Below the pieces are notes generated by a model. The model was given only the letters and a program-made list of their open reading frames with translations. It had not been told where the DNA came from and searched no databases. Of a DNA stretch of 34,135 nt, positions 7,618-16,822 are shown in pieces. The translations under genes were made by a program, and so were the position numbers. The first letter of the stretch is position 1, and each line of letters opens with the position of its first letter. This DNA comes from Lactobacillus sp. (lineage in GTDB: Bacteria; Bacillota; Bacilli; Lactobacillales; Lactobacillaceae): NCBI GenBank assembly GCA_022484695.1, contig JAKVKU010000021.1:1-34135 (forward strand), in the 5' to 3' direction.

Positions 7618-7651
7618 AGTAACGTAGTGAGTCGCAAGGAGGATTTTAGTT

Positions 7652-8908
7652 ATGAGTAAAGATGCAAACACGAACGATAATCAGGAATTGATGGAGGATG
7701 CCTTAAACAGTGTCCATGAAGTCAAAGTTGGCGATGTCGTCGTCGGCGAAGTACTAGCCATTGATGACAACCAATTAATTGTAGGTATTGAAGGTACAGG
7801 TGTTGAAGGTGTCGTGCCATTAAAGGAATTGACAGCTGATACCAGTGCCAACATTCAGGACCAAGCTAAAGTTGGCGATAAATTAGACTTAGTTGTTATT
7901 TCTTCTATCGGCAAAGATAAAGAAAATGGCAGTTATTTATTGTCTAAACGTCGCTTAGAAGCACGTAAAGTTTGGGCTGATATTGAACAAGAATATAAAG
8001 ACGGGAAAACGATTACAGCCACAGTTACCAATGTTGTTAAAGGTGGCTTAGTTGTTGATGCCGGTGTTCGTGGTTTTATCCCAGCGTCAATGGTCGAAGA
8101 CCATTACGTTGAAGATTTAAACGAATACAAGGGCAAATCCCTTGAATTAAAAATTATGGAAATTGAACCTAGTGAAAACCGCTTAATTTTATCCCACAGA
8201 GCGCTTGTTCAAAAAGAAAAAGAAGCGCATCGTGAGGAAATTATGGCTAAGTTAACACCAGGGGATGAAGTTGAAGGTAAAGTTGCTCGTTTAACGAACT
8301 TTGGTGCCTTTGTGGACTTAGGTGGCGTTGACGGTTTAGTCCACGTTTCTGAAATTTCTTATGACCATGTGGATCAACCTTCTGATGTATTAAAGGTTGG
8401 CCAAGAAGTCAAAGTGAAGGTCTTAAACGTGGATCCTGAAAGAGATCGGATCTCCCTTTCCATCAAAGCAACCTTGCCAGAACCATGGACTAACATTGAA
8501 GAAAAAGCACCAGTTGGCGCTATCTTAGATGGGACTGTCCGGCGTTTGACTACCTTTGGGGCTTTTGTGGAAGTATTCCCAGGGGTTGAAGGCTTGGTTC
8601 ATATTTCCCAAATTTCTCATAAACACATTGCAACACCTAATGATGTTTTGAAACAAGGCCAAGATGTGAAGGTCAAAGTATTAAGCGTAGATGCTGCCCA
8701 ACATCGTTTGGCATTGTCTATTAAGGCCTTAGAAGAACCAGAACCTGAAGACGTTCAAAAGGCTGCACCAAAACGGGCTGCTAAACCAGCACCTAAAAAG
8801 AACGTGAATATCAGCCAAAATGATGACGAAGATACTGGTTTCAGTATTGGCGACATGGTCGGTGATGCTTTGCGGAAGAGCGCTGGCAACACTGACGATA
8901 AAGATTAA
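7652..8908 (+). CDS. rpsA: 30S ribosomal protein S1 homolog (four S1 domains)
   Basis: This is the Firmicutes form of S1, an RNA-binding protein associated with the 30S subunit. The 418-aa protein holds four S1 repeats: about residues 24-95 (GDVVVGEVLAIDD), 110-180 (ITATVTNVVKGGLVVDAGV), 200-270 (GDEVEGKVARLTNFGAFVD) and 285-358 (GAILDGTVRRLTTFGAFVE). Repeats three and four match the consensus best. The C-terminus is a basic Ala/Lys/Pro stretch (KAAPKRAAKPAPKK) and an acidic tail. ATG 7652 follows AAGGAGG 7636-7642. Proteobacterial S1 has six repeats, so essential translation-initiation roles known there may not apply. Confidence 0.93.
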   Translation: MSKDANTNDNQELMEDALNSVHEVKVGDVVVGEVLAIDDNQLIVGIEGTGVEGVVPLKELTADTSANIQDQAKVGDKLDLVVISSIGKDKENGSYLLSKRRLEARKVWADIEQEYKDGKTITATVTNVVKGGLVVDAGVRGFIPASMVEDHYVEDLNEYKGKSLELKIMEIEPSENRLILSHRALVQKEKEAHREEIMAKLTPGDEVEGKVARLTNFGAFVDLGGVDGLVHVSEISYDHVDQPSDVLKVGQEVKVKVLNVDPERDRISLSIKATLPEPWTNIEEKAPVGAILDGTVRRLTTFGAFVEVFPGVEGLVHISQISHKHIATPNDVLKQGQDVKVKVLSVDAAQHRLALSIKALEEPEPEDVQKAAPKRAAKPAPKKNVNISQNDDEDTGFSIGDMVGDALRKSAGNTDDKD

Positions 8909-8942
8909 TCATTAGCTGATAAAACTGAATATGATTAATTTG

Positions 8943-8993
8943 AGAGGGTGGGTCAAAACAGTCGTTTTGAATCGCCCTCTTAGTTTTGTTTTT
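8943..8993 (+). terminator. Intrinsic terminator after rpsA
   Basis: AGAGGG (8943-8948) pairs with CCCTCT (8975-8980), and inside it TCAAAAC pairs with GTTTTGA across a four-base loop. The T-rich run TAGTTTTGTTTTT follows. It separates rpsA from der. Confidence 0.85.
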
Positions 8994-9040
8994 GCATGCC
9001 ATTGAAAAATGTAGTTAAATAAGTGAAGAGAGGTGATACG

Positions 9041-10351
9041 ATGGCTTTACCAACTGTTGCAATTGTTGGCCGTCCTAATGTCGGTAAATCTACAATTTTT
9101 AATCGAATCGCGGGCGACCGTATTTCCATCGTTGAAGATATTCCTGGGGTGACTCGGGATCGGATTTATGCAAGAGGCCAATGGCTAGCCCATGAGTTTG
9201 CGTTGATTGATACCGGGGGGATCGATATTGGTGATGCACCCTTTGTCAAACAAATTCAAGAACAAGCCGAAATCGCCATTGACGAAGCAGATGTGATTAT
9301 CTTCTTGGTAAGTGTTCAAGAAGGTTTGACCAATGCAGATGAAAAAGTCGCGCAGATTTTATATCGTTCCGATAAACCGGTTATTTTGGCGGTGAATAAG
9401 GCGGATAATCCCGAACAGCGTCAAGATATTTATGACTTCTATGCTTTAGGTTTTGGGGAACCCATGCCAATTTCTGGTTCCCAAGGCACTGGGTTAGGGG
9501 ATTTATTAGATGTGGTCATTTCTAAATTTCCAGAGACTACTACTGATGAAGTCGATGATGCCATTCGCTTTAGCTTGATTGGCCGGCCCAATGTGGGCAA
9601 GTCATCTTTAGTGAATGCCATTTTAGGGGATAATCGGGTGATTGTCTCAAGTATTGAAGGGACCACTAGAGATGCCATCGATACCAAGTTTACTGCCCCT
9701 GATGGGCAAGAATATGCCATGATCGATACCGCCGGGATCCGGAAGCGGGGCAAGGTCTATGAAAATACCGAACGTTATGCGGTGATGCGAGCTATGCGGG
9801 CCATTGATCGTTCTGATGTGGTCTTGGTAGTTTTAAATGCCGAGGAAGGTATTCGCGAACAAGATAAAAAAATCGCCGGTTATGCCCATGAGGCAGGGCG
9901 CGGGATCGTGATCGTGGTGAACAAATGGGATACCTTAGAGAAGGATAACCACACCATGCAGGATTTTGAAAATCAGATCCGCACCGAATTCCAATATTTG
10001 GATTATGCCCCCATCGTCTTTGTTTCTGCTATTACGAAACAGCGGCTGATGAATTTACCAGAATTAGTTAAAACCGTTCATGAAAACCAAGTTCGCCGCA
10101 TCCAATCGGCAACCTTAAATGACGTCTTGCTAGATGCCATGGCCCTGACTCCAACGCCCAATGTTCGGGGGCATCGTCTGCGGGTTTATTACATGACCCA
10201 AGTGGCCATTAAACCACCAACGTTTGTGGTCTTTGTCAATGATCCGGAATTGTTGCATTTTTCTTACCAACGCTTCTTGATCAATCAATTACGATCCACC
10301 TTTGATTTTACCGGGACACCGATTAAAATTATCCCTAGAAAGCGCAAATAG
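9041..10351 (+). CDS. der: Ribosome biogenesis GTPase Der (EngA)
   Basis: Der is an essential tandem GTPase needed for 50S subunit maturation. Both G domains are intact: the first has GRPNVGKS at residues 10-17, DTGG at 57-60 and NKAD at 119-122; the second has GRPNVGKS at 181-188, DTAG and NKWD. A KH-like domain ends the protein with the basic IIPRKRK. Length is 436 aa from ATG 9041. The frame is open to GTG 9023, but GAGAGGTGA (9026-9034) lies between them and serves ATG 9041, and [13 protein letters not shown] is the usual N-terminus. A weak promoter (TTGCAT 8992-8997, TTAAAT 9015-9020) may lie just upstream. Confidence 0.97.
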   Translation: MALPTVAIVGRPNVGKSTIFNRIAGDRISIVEDIPGVTRDRIYARGQWLAHEFALIDTGGIDIGDAPFVKQIQEQAEIAIDEADVIIFLVSVQEGLTNADEKVAQILYRSDKPVILAVNKADNPEQRQDIYDFYALGFGEPMPISGSQGTGLGDLLDVVISKFPETTTDEVDDAIRFSLIGRPNVGKSSLVNAILGDNRVIVSSIEGTTRDAIDTKFTAPDGQEYAMIDTAGIRKRGKVYENTERYAVMRAMRAIDRSDVVLVVLNAEEGIREQDKKIAGYAHEAGRGIVIVVNKWDTLEKDNHTMQDFENQIRTEFQYLDYAPIVFVSAITKQRLMNLPELVKTVHENQVRRIQSATLNDVLLDAMALTPTPNVRGHRLRVYYMTQVAIKPPTFVVFVNDPELLHFSYQRFLINQLRSTFDFTGTPIKIIPRKRK

Positions 10352-10473
10352 TCGCGTTTTTGCGGCCTTTAGCACCTAATCTTTGGAAAAATTTAAAATA
10401 AAGCATAAAAAAACGGGCATTTGCGAGAAAAACCTTGCTATGACAGCATTCGTATGATAAGTTTAGATGTGAA

Positions 10474-10493
10474 ATGGTGATCGTCATCGCCAT
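10474..10493 (+). other. Hairpin in the leader of hup
   Basis: ATGGTGAT (10474-10481) pairs fully, with one G-T pair, with ATCGCCAT (10486-10493) around the four-base loop CGTC. It lies about 80 bases before the hup start, in the 219-base gap after der. No clean T run follows, so it does not look like a terminator. TATGAT at 10453-10458 could be a -10 just before it, but no good -35 accompanies it. Confidence 0.45.
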
Positions 10494-10570
10494 TGTTCAT
10501 CATTTTTGGACCACTCAGAAATGATACTTTGGATGACTTGTGCATCTTATTCCAGGAGGTGAATCCGAAC

Positions 10571-10846
10571 ATGGCAAATAAGGCTGAATTGATCGATAGC
10601 GTTGCTGCTGAAACTGGTTTAACTAAGAAAGACGCAACTGCTGCTGTTGATGCTGTATTTAGTTCAATTCAAGAATCTTTATCCAAAGGTGATAAGGTTC
10701 AATTGATCGGTTTTGGGAACTTCGAAGTTCGTCAACGTGCTGCCCGTAAAGGTCGTAACCCACAAACTGGCGAAGAAATCCAAATTCCAGCAAGCAAAGT
10801 ACCTGCATTTAAACCAGGTAAAGCATTAAAGGATTCCGTTAAATAA
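10571..10846 (+). CDS. hup: DNA-binding protein HU
   Basis: HU is the main histone-like protein of lactobacilli and bends and compacts DNA as a dimer. The 91-aa length is exact for the family. Visible features are the N-terminal helices [20 protein letters not shown], the [20 protein letters not shown] strand-arm region, the proline that intercalates (RNPQTGE), and the ending [15 protein letters not shown]. The frame stays open to 10493, but AGGAGGT (10554-10560) lies ten bases before ATG 10571, which is clearly the start. Codon use is highly biased (GGT, CGT, GAA), as expected for an abundant protein. Confidence 0.98.
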   Translation: MANKAELIDSVAAETGLTKKDATAAVDAVFSSIQESLSKGDKVQLIGFGNFEVRQRAARKGRNPQTGEEIQIPASKVPAFKPGKALKDSVK

Positions 10847-10860
10847 TGGAATGATAAAGG

Positions 10861-10898
10861 GGAGCTGAGGCAAATTGTCTTAGCTTCTTTTCTTTATT
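10861..10898 (+). terminator. Intrinsic terminator after hup
   Basis: GGAGCTGAGGCA (10861-10872) pairs along its whole length with TGTCTTAGCTTC (10876-10887), allowing G-T pairs, with a three-base loop. TTTTCTTTATTT follows. It closes the hup transcript. Confidence 0.9.
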
Positions 10899-10947
10899 TG
10901 CCAATCTAAATGTTCGGTGATCCCAGCTGAAAATGGAGGTTTTAGCC

Positions 10948-12216
10948 ATGAGTTATAGTGAACAAATGCTACAGGCATTGAATGACAGTGATTTGACCCG
11001 GGCCAATGCGTTATTTACCCAGGCTTTACGCCACGATGATGATGATACCTTATATAGTCTTGGCGAAGAGTTGTATGCCTTGGGCTTTTTACAACAGGCC
11101 CAGCGGATCTACTTGAAATTATTAAAAGCCTATCCTAATGAAGATGACTTAAAAACCGTCTTAGCCGATATTGCCGTGAGTAATGATCAAGCTGATAAAG
11201 CCTTAAATTATTTGCAAAGTATCAAACCAACTTCAGCGGCTTATGTTGAAAGTCTGTTGACCCAAGCGGACGTTTATCAAACCCTGGGGATGCCGGAAGT
11301 CAGTGAAGCTAAATTAAATCAGGCCCAACAACTTGCCCCCGATGAGCCAGCGATTTGGTTTGGCCTGGGGGAATTATATTTGAGTTTAGGCCGGTATGAA
11401 GAGGCTGTGCCCCAATATCAAAAGCTATTAGCCCATGATGAGGACCAATTTGCCGGGGTTTTGATCCAACAACGTCTAGGGGCTAGTTTAGCGGGCATGG
11501 GGGCTTATGAAGACGCTGTGGCCGCTTATGAGCAATTGCCAGCAGAAGCTTTAGATAAAGACACTAATTTTCAATTAGGTTTTTTATATTTGCAGCTCAA
11601 AGACTATCAAAAAGCGATTGACAGTTTGCAACAAATCGCCCAAGCTGACCCCGACTATACGTCCTTGTATCCTTATTTAGCCACCGCCCAGGAGAAACTT
11701 GGGGACTTACCAGGGGCTTTGTTGACGGTACAAACCGGGATCGCCCACGACGAATATAATGAGGTCCTTTACCAGCGGGGCTTTGATCTGGCCACCAAGC
11801 TCAATCAAGAAAAAACCGCCCAGAAGTATTTACAAAAGTTATTGGCGATCAATCCCGATAATCAAACGGCGGTTTTAGCGCTAAGTAATCTTTATCTCAA
11901 ACAGCATCACTATCAAGCGGTCGAAGACTTATTAAGCGCCCATATGTCTGATCAACAAGATCCGCAAATGTTGTGGAATTTAGCCCAGGCCCAAGCGGCT
12001 TTAGAGGATTATGATGGGGCTAAAGAAAATTATTTGCTGGCCTATAACAGTTTAAAGACCGATCCAGAATTCTTAAAGGATCTAATTGCTTTTTTCCAAG
12101 AAATGGGTCTGGTGCAAGAAGCAATTTTAGCCTTGAAAAATTATGTTAAACTAGTACCTGACGACTTTGAACGTCAGGAATTATTAAATGAATTAGAAGA
12201 CGAACAACAACTATAA
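10948..12216 (+). CDS. Tetratricopeptide repeat protein (YpiA-like)
   Basis: The protein is 422 aa and consists almost wholly of TPR-like helix pairs: for example residues around PAIWFGLGELYLSLGRYEEA, NFQLGFLYLQLKDYQKAIDS and AVLALSNLYLKQHHYQAVED. No signal peptide, membrane segment or enzyme motif is present, so it is probably a cytoplasmic scaffold. B. subtilis ypiA, also a TPR protein of similar size, occupies the same place between hbs and the dapB region; its role is not known to me. The frame is open to ATG 10933, but GGAGG 10935-10939 lies inside that extension and serves ATG 10948, eight bases later. Twenty-one bases separate it from dapB. Confidence 0.88.
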   Translation: MSYSEQMLQALNDSDLTRANALFTQALRHDDDDTLYSLGEELYALGFLQQAQRIYLKLLKAYPNEDDLKTVLADIAVSNDQADKALNYLQSIKPTSAAYVESLLTQADVYQTLGMPEVSEAKLNQAQQLAPDEPAIWFGLGELYLSLGRYEEAVPQYQKLLAHDEDQFAGVLIQQRLGASLAGMGAYEDAVAAYEQLPAEALDKDTNFQLGFLYLQLKDYQKAIDSLQQIAQADPDYTSLYPYLATAQEKLGDLPGALLTVQTGIAHDEYNEVLYQRGFDLATKLNQEKTAQKYLQKLLAINPDNQTAVLALSNLYLKQHHYQAVEDLLSAHMSDQQDPQMLWNLAQAQAALEDYDGAKENYLLAYNSLKTDPEFLKDLIAFFQEMGLVQEAILALKNYVKLVPDDFERQELLNELEDEQQL

Positions 12217-12237
12217 ACTATTTTTGGAGGGTTTTAT

Positions 12238-13041
12238 ATGGCAAAAATTCGGGTAATCGTTGCAGGTTTTAAGGGTCGCATGGGCTCAACGACGTGTGAA
12301 ATGGTTTTGGCCCATTCAGATGAATTTGAATTGGTCGGTGGTTTTGATCCTAGAGGAGCAGCTGATCAAAGTTTAGGGCAACAACTCCAGCTAAAAGCAG
12401 CTGAGGGTATTCCAGCCTTTACCGATCGCCAGGCAACACTGCAAGCCAAAGCCGATGTGTGGGTAGACTTCACCACACCTGATGCGGTATTTGATAATGT
12501 TCAGTTTTGCTTGACCCACCATATTTATCCCGTCGTTGGCACCACCGGGTTATCTGATGAAGCCACCAAAACCTTAGTCACAACAGCCCAACAAGCCAAA
12601 ATGGGGGGCTTGATCGTCCCTAACTTTGCGTTAAGTGCGGTATTGATGATGAAGTTTGCCCAAGAAGCGGTTAAATACTTCCCAGATGTGGAAATTATTG
12701 AATTACACCATGATGACAAACAAGATGCTCCCAGCGGCACAGCTTTGCGGACGGCTGAGCTGATGGCCGAAGTTCGGCAACCCAAGCAACAAGGGCCAGT
12801 TGACCCTAAAGAATCTTTAGCCGGCGTTCGGGGTGGCGATTATCAGGGGATGCGCATTCATGCTGTCCGCTTACCGGGGCTGCTTGCCCATCAGGAAGTG
12901 CTGTTTGGCGGTGTTGGTGAAGGCTTGACCATTCGCCAAGATTCCTACGATCGGTCTTCATTTATGACCGGCGTGGCTGTGGCTATTCGTAAAGTCCAAG
13001 CCCAAACTCAATTATTGATCGGTTTGGAAAACGTGTTATGA
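12238..13041 (+). CDS. dapB: 4-hydroxy-tetrahydrodipicolinate reductase
   Basis: DapB reduces the dihydrodipicolinate precursor with NAD(P)H in the diaminopimelate and lysine pathway, which supplies the wall cross-linking residue. The 267-aa protein has the dinucleotide-binding motif GFKGRMG at residues 10-16, VGTTGLS, and the catalytic and substrate site ELHHDDKQDAPSGTALRTA with the expected His-His and Lys. GGAGGG 12226-12231 precedes ATG 12238. The other dap genes are not in this window. Its end overlaps cca by four bases (ATGA), so the two are coupled. Confidence 0.97.
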   Translation: MAKIRVIVAGFKGRMGSTTCEMVLAHSDEFELVGGFDPRGAADQSLGQQLQLKAAEGIPAFTDRQATLQAKADVWVDFTTPDAVFDNVQFCLTHHIYPVVGTTGLSDEATKTLVTTAQQAKMGGLIVPNFALSAVLMMKFAQEAVKYFPDVEIIELHHDDKQDAPSGTALRTAELMAEVRQPKQQGPVDPKESLAGVRGGDYQGMRIHAVRLPGLLAHQEVLFGGVGEGLTIRQDSYDRSSFMTGVAVAIRKVQAQTQLLIGLENVL

Positions 13042-14240
13042 GATTAGTTGAACTGGCACCGGATTTTGTGGCGGGCAAGCCGCTACTACAAACCATTGAA
13101 GCAGCCGGTTTTGAGGCTTATTTTGTGGGGGGTGCTGTTCGAGATGCCCTGTTAAAACGTCCCATTCATGATGTGGATATCGCCACCAGTGCTTATCCGG
13201 CGGAAGTGAAAGCTTTGTTTAAAAAAACAGTGGATACGGGGATCAAGCATGGTACCGTGACGGTCTTGGATCATGGGGCGGGTTATGAAGTGACGACCTT
13301 TCGAACTGAGTCAACGTATCAAGACTTTCGCCGGCCTGATTCCGTGACTTTTGTCCGGTCTTTAAAAGAAGATCTTAAACGCCGGGACTTCACCGTCAAC
13401 GCCCTGGCCATGACGGCTGATGGTCAGATCATCGATTTATTTGATGGTTTGGCGGATCTAAAGGCTAAGCGGCTCAAGGCGGTTGGAGATGCCCATGAGC
13501 GTTTTCATGAAGATGCCCTGCGCATGATGCGGGCAGTGCGGTTTGAGGCCCAATTGAATTTTAAATTGGCACCTAAAACCCGCGCGGCCATTCAGGAAAA
13601 CCATCGGTTATTGACCAAGATTGCCATGGAACGAATTCACAGTGAGTTTATCAAGATGATGTTGAGCCCCCACTGGGCAGTGGGCCTAGCCGATTTTATC
13701 TCCACTCAGTTGTATGCAGCTACCCCGGGGCTTGCACACCAACAGCAGGCCTTAACGGCGATTCTCAAGGCTACTGGTGTCTGTGTAAATGAGGCACAGG
13801 TTTGGCTGTTATTGGCTTGGCAAATGCAGTGGACACCTGATCAGTTACAACAAGTGCTAAAAGCTTGGAAGTCCGCCAATGATGTGATCACGGCTAGCAC
13901 GACGGCTTTAACGTTGGGCAGGCAATTGCTGGCTTTGTCCGATCAGGCGTTAAATTGGGCCCTGTATCAAGCTGGTGCGCTAGCTTTAGCAGATGCGGGC
14001 CATGTTTTGCAGATGGTCGGCCAGATTCAACCTGCCCGAGTTCAGGCTTTGCAGCAACAATATGCCGCCCTACCTTTGAAAAGCCCCCAGGATCTGGCCG
14101 TCAATGGCCGGGATCTGATGGCAGCGGGTGTTAAACCCGGCCCAGTGCTGGGCCAACAATTGCAGCACTTACAAAAGCAAGTCCTCGCTGGCACAATTGC
14201 CAATGAACCCCAAGCTTTATTGGCAGCCCTTGGGAAATGA
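13038..14240 (+). CDS. cca: CCA-adding tRNA nucleotidyltransferase
   Basis: Cca builds and repairs the 3'-CCA end of tRNAs from CTP and ATP without a nucleic acid template. The 400-aa protein is a class II enzyme: GGAVRD at residues 31-36, the metal-binding pair D45 and D47 in HDVDIAT, RRDFTVNALA, and the nucleotide-selecting helix EDALRMMRAVRFEAQL. The C-terminal body and tail (LAVNGRDLMAAG) match Bacillus-type enzymes. There is no strong Shine-Dalgarno, which fits translation by coupling from dapB across the ATGA overlap. The dapB-cca proximity is also seen in B. subtilis. Confidence 0.96.
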   Translation: MRLVELAPDFVAGKPLLQTIEAAGFEAYFVGGAVRDALLKRPIHDVDIATSAYPAEVKALFKKTVDTGIKHGTVTVLDHGAGYEVTTFRTESTYQDFRRPDSVTFVRSLKEDLKRRDFTVNALAMTADGQIIDLFDGLADLKAKRLKAVGDAHERFHEDALRMMRAVRFEAQLNFKLAPKTRAAIQENHRLLTKIAMERIHSEFIKMMLSPHWAVGLADFISTQLYAATPGLAHQQQALTAILKATGVCVNEAQVWLLLAWQMQWTPDQLQQVLKAWKSANDVITASTTALTLGRQLLALSDQALNWALYQAGALALADAGHVLQMVGQIQPARVQALQQQYAALPLKSPQDLAVNGRDLMAAGVKPGPVLGQQLQHLQKQVLAGTIANEPQALLAALGK

Positions 14241-14266
14241 GTTGTTAGTTATCTCGGTAGAAAATG

Positions 14267-14275
14267 TGTTAAAAT
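14267..14275 (+). promoter_or_regulatory. Extended -10 promoter of the 14310 gene
   Basis: TGtTAAAAT at 14267-14275 forms an extended -10. No good -35 lies 16-18 bases upstream. It would start a leader of about 28 bases that includes AGAAAGG before the gene. Confidence 0.45.
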
Positions 14276-14309
14276 AGCAATGTAAGCATATTCAGAAAGG
14301 ATGACTGTT

Positions 14310-14768
14310 ATGGATCAAGATCATGTCTTTAAAGAGTTGAAGTTTTATTTTCGCAATGGGGACCAATGGGTTATCAACCACGACGAATTTACCGATCTGT
14401 GGATTTCCCGGGTCACTACTAGCTACGGCCGTATCAAAGGTGGCCGCATGCAAGAAATTCATCCCTGCAAGAGTTTCAAAGCTGATATTAACCCGGAGGC
14501 AGATCACGCCAGCACGGACGACATCAATACGGGTTCTCTAGAGATGGGGATGTTTGGTCGGGCTACGAAATATCAAGATATTGAGCGCTGCTCATTGATT
14601 TTTGAAGATGACCAAGAAGATGCTGAAATTTATTTCCCATTCAAAAATAAAGATATTTCCGGTTTAGATAATATTTATCAAACCAGTTATATTTCTAAGA
14701 AGAATGGTCATTTATACATTGTCATTGATCAAGATAAGACCGTTTTTGATCAATATCCAGACGCCTAA
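14310..14768 (+). CDS. Unrecognised conserved-looking protein, 152 aa
   Basis: I do not recognise this family. The start is ATG 14310, nine bases after AGAAAGG (14294-14300); an in-frame ATG at 14301 directly abuts that site and is unlikely. The protein is acidic and soluble-looking, with no signal peptide, membrane segment or enzyme motif. It opens with alternating strands (ELKFYFRNGDQWVINHDEF), has an aromatic, charged middle and ends in a strand-rich part (HLYIVIDQDKTVFDQYPDA), suggesting a small beta-rich fold. It forms a single-gene unit with its own promoter candidate and terminator. Codon use resembles its neighbours, so there is no sign of transfer. Confidence 0.8.
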   Translation: MDQDHVFKELKFYFRNGDQWVINHDEFTDLWISRVTTSYGRIKGGRMQEIHPCKSFKADINPEADHASTDDINTGSLEMGMFGRATKYQDIERCSLIFEDDQEDAEIYFPFKNKDISGLDNIYQTSYISKKNGHLYIVIDQDKTVFDQYPDA

Positions 14769-14782
14769 TCCGATACTTATGA

Positions 14783-14819
14783 AGCCGTGGCCCGCATTTT
14801 GGGGCGCACGGCTTTTTTT
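14783..14819 (+). terminator. Intrinsic terminator after the 14310 gene
   Basis: AGCCGTG (14783-14789) pairs with CACGGCT (14807-14813), extended inward by GCCC against GGGG/GC, followed by seven T bases. It is a strong rho-independent terminator. Confidence 0.9.
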
Positions 14820-14837
14820 GGTACGGTGGGTTTGGCC

Positions 14838-14866
14838 TTGCACTGGCCGGGCGAATTCTATAAGAT
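14838..14866 (+). promoter_or_regulatory. Candidate promoter of the ABC-F, thyA, dfrA unit
   Basis: TTGCAC (14838-14843) and TAAGAT (14861-14866) are 17 bases apart. The overlapping TATAAG (14859-14864) is an alternative -10. It lies between a terminator and the next gene, where a promoter is required. Confidence 0.4.
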
Positions 14867-14911
14867 AGAGACAGTTCGTTATTCGAGTTTATTAGAAAAA
14901 GAGGTATTCTT

Positions 14912-16807
14912 TTGCAGACATTGACTGCCACGGACCTGAGCCGTTCTTATGGTGAAAAGGTCCTTTTTAACAAAATAAATTTTTTGATCCATGATGCTGA
15001 TAAAATTGGCTTGATCGGTTTAAACGGGACCGGTAAGACCACCTTATTAAATACTATCGCCGGTTTAGAAAAACCTGACAGCGGGGTCATTGAAACGCCC
15101 AATCAATATAAGGTATCTTATTTGCGTCAAGATAATCAATTGCCCAATGTGACCGTTTTAGAGGCTGCCTTAAGGGGGGAAGGGCCAGAATTTGAAGCCA
15201 TTCGGACGTATGAACGGATTTTAAAAGCCTATAGTTTAGCGCCCAATGATCAGAAAATTCAAGATCAGTTCTTCCAAGCAGAAAACGACATGAATCGCTT
15301 AGATGCCTGGCAAATTGATACAGAATTGAAGACAATTTTAACGGGTTTGCATATTACGGATTTTAATCAACCCACGGCCCAATTATCCGGGGGTCAGGTC
15401 AAACGGGTGGCCTTAGCCCAGGCCCTGTTAGATAAGGGGGATTTATTGATTTTAGACGAACCCACCAACCACTTGGACTTTGACAGCATCGCTTGGCTGG
15501 AGAAGTATTTGCAAAGTTATCGGGGCGCTTTATTAGTGGTGACCCATGATCGTTATTTCTTAGACGCCGTTACCAATCAAATTTTTGAACTTGATGCTGG
15601 CCGTTTGTCGATTTTTCCCGGCAATTATGAGGCCTATGTGACCCAAAAAGCCCATCAAGATGAAGTTGACGCTGCCCAGGCCCATAAACAAAAACAGCTT
15701 TATAAACAAGAATTGGCTTGGATGCACGCTGGCGCCAAAGCCCGGACCACCAAACAGCAAGCCCGTATTGAGCGCTTCAAGGATTTAAAGGCCAATTTAC
15801 CTACCGATGGCGGTAATGAGGACGTGAGTATTAACATTGGCGAACAGCGCTTAGGCAAAAAAGTGATCGAATTAAAAGATGCCAATTTGACCTTTGATGA
15901 TAAAGTGATTTTAAAGGACTTTAATTTATTAGTGCAAGCCGGCGATCGCATAGGTATCACCGGGGTCAATGGGGCGGGGAAGAGTAGCTTGTTAAACGTC
16001 ATCGCGGGCAAGGTGCCTTTAGATACCGGGGTCTTGACCATCGGTGAAACGGTGAAAATGGCTTATTACACCCAAATTACCGAACCCATTGATCCTAGTA
16101 AACGGGTCATTAAGTATTTAGAAGATGTGGGTGAAAGTGTCACGAGTAAAAGTGGCACCCAGATCAGCGTGACTCAATTGTTGGAGGAATTTTTATTTCC
16201 CCGCTTCATGCATGGCACGTTAATTGAACGACTGTCCGGCGGTGAATTGCGCCGACTTTATTTATTAAAACTATTGATGGCTGAACCAAACGTTTTATTG
16301 TTAGACGAACCTACCAATGATTTTGATGTTCAGACTTTAACTGTTTTAGAGAATTATCTCGCCGACTTTAACGGCACCGTGATCACCGTGAGCCATGATC
16401 GCTATTTCTTAGATCAAGTCACCGATCAGCTGCTGATTTTTAATGGCTCTGGGGCCATCACCCGCTATCAAGGGCGCTTGAGTGATTATCTAAAGGCCCA
16501 AGCAGCCAGCAACGGGGTACAAAAGGCCAAGTCAAAACCCACGCCAGCAACCAAAGAGGCGCCTGAAGAAAGTAAAAAAACTGCAAAAAAGCAGAAATTA
16601 ACGTATAATGAGCAAAAAGAATACGCTGGGATCGAAGACCAGTTAGAGCAATTGGATCAACAGATCCAACAACTTAAGGCCGAAATGACCACGGTACCGG
16701 GGACGGATTACCAAAAACTAGCGGATTTACAGCAACAAATCGACCACTTGAATCAAACAGTGGATCAAAAGATGGATCGCTGGGCCTATCTCAGCGAATT
16801 TGCCTAA
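14912..16807 (+). CDS. ABC-F family ATPase, Uup-like
   Basis: ABC-F proteins are soluble tandem ATPases that act on the ribosome (translation factors or antibiotic protection) or, in Uup, in DNA and ribosome metabolism. The 631-aa protein has two ABC domains: the first with GLNGTGKT (residues 37-44), LSGGQVKRVALAQ and LDEPTNHLD; the second with GVNGAGKS, LSGGELRRLYLLK and LDEPTNDFD. The linker (AWMHAGAKARTTKQQARIER) joins them. After a basic Lys-rich hinge, residues about 570-631 form a coiled coil, as in the Uup/YfmR branch. The start is TTG 14912 after GAGGT 14901-14905. There is no membrane segment, so it is not a transporter. The short gap to thyA implies cotranscription. Confidence 0.92.
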   Translation: MQTLTATDLSRSYGEKVLFNKINFLIHDADKIGLIGLNGTGKTTLLNTIAGLEKPDSGVIETPNQYKVSYLRQDNQLPNVTVLEAALRGEGPEFEAIRTYERILKAYSLAPNDQKIQDQFFQAENDMNRLDAWQIDTELKTILTGLHITDFNQPTAQLSGGQVKRVALAQALLDKGDLLILDEPTNHLDFDSIAWLEKYLQSYRGALLVVTHDRYFLDAVTNQIFELDAGRLSIFPGNYEAYVTQKAHQDEVDAAQAHKQKQLYKQELAWMHAGAKARTTKQQARIERFKDLKANLPTDGGNEDVSINIGEQRLGKKVIELKDANLTFDDKVILKDFNLLVQAGDRIGITGVNGAGKSSLLNVIAGKVPLDTGVLTIGETVKMAYYTQITEPIDPSKRVIKYLEDVGESVTSKSGTQISVTQLLEEFLFPRFMHGTLIERLSGGELRRLYLLKLLMAEPNVLLLDEPTNDFDVQTLTVLENYLADFNGTVITVSHDRYFLDQVTDQLLIFNGSGAITRYQGRLSDYLKAQAASNGVQKAKSKPTPATKEAPEESKKTAKKQKLTYNEQKEYAGIEDQLEQLDQQIQQLKAEMTTVPGTDYQKLADLQQQIDHLNQTVDQKMDRWAYLSEFA

Positions 16808-16822
16808 GTGAGGAGCAGGTTG

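Noticed and set aside
10336-10440. Possible der terminator (CGCAAA against TTTTGCG near the stop)
   Set aside because: The stem is short, overlaps the stop codon and is not followed by a clean T run.
15700-16041. Minus-strand open frame of 113 codons opposite the ABC-F gene
   Set aside because: It is antisense to the conserved linker and second ABC domain and has no independent signal.
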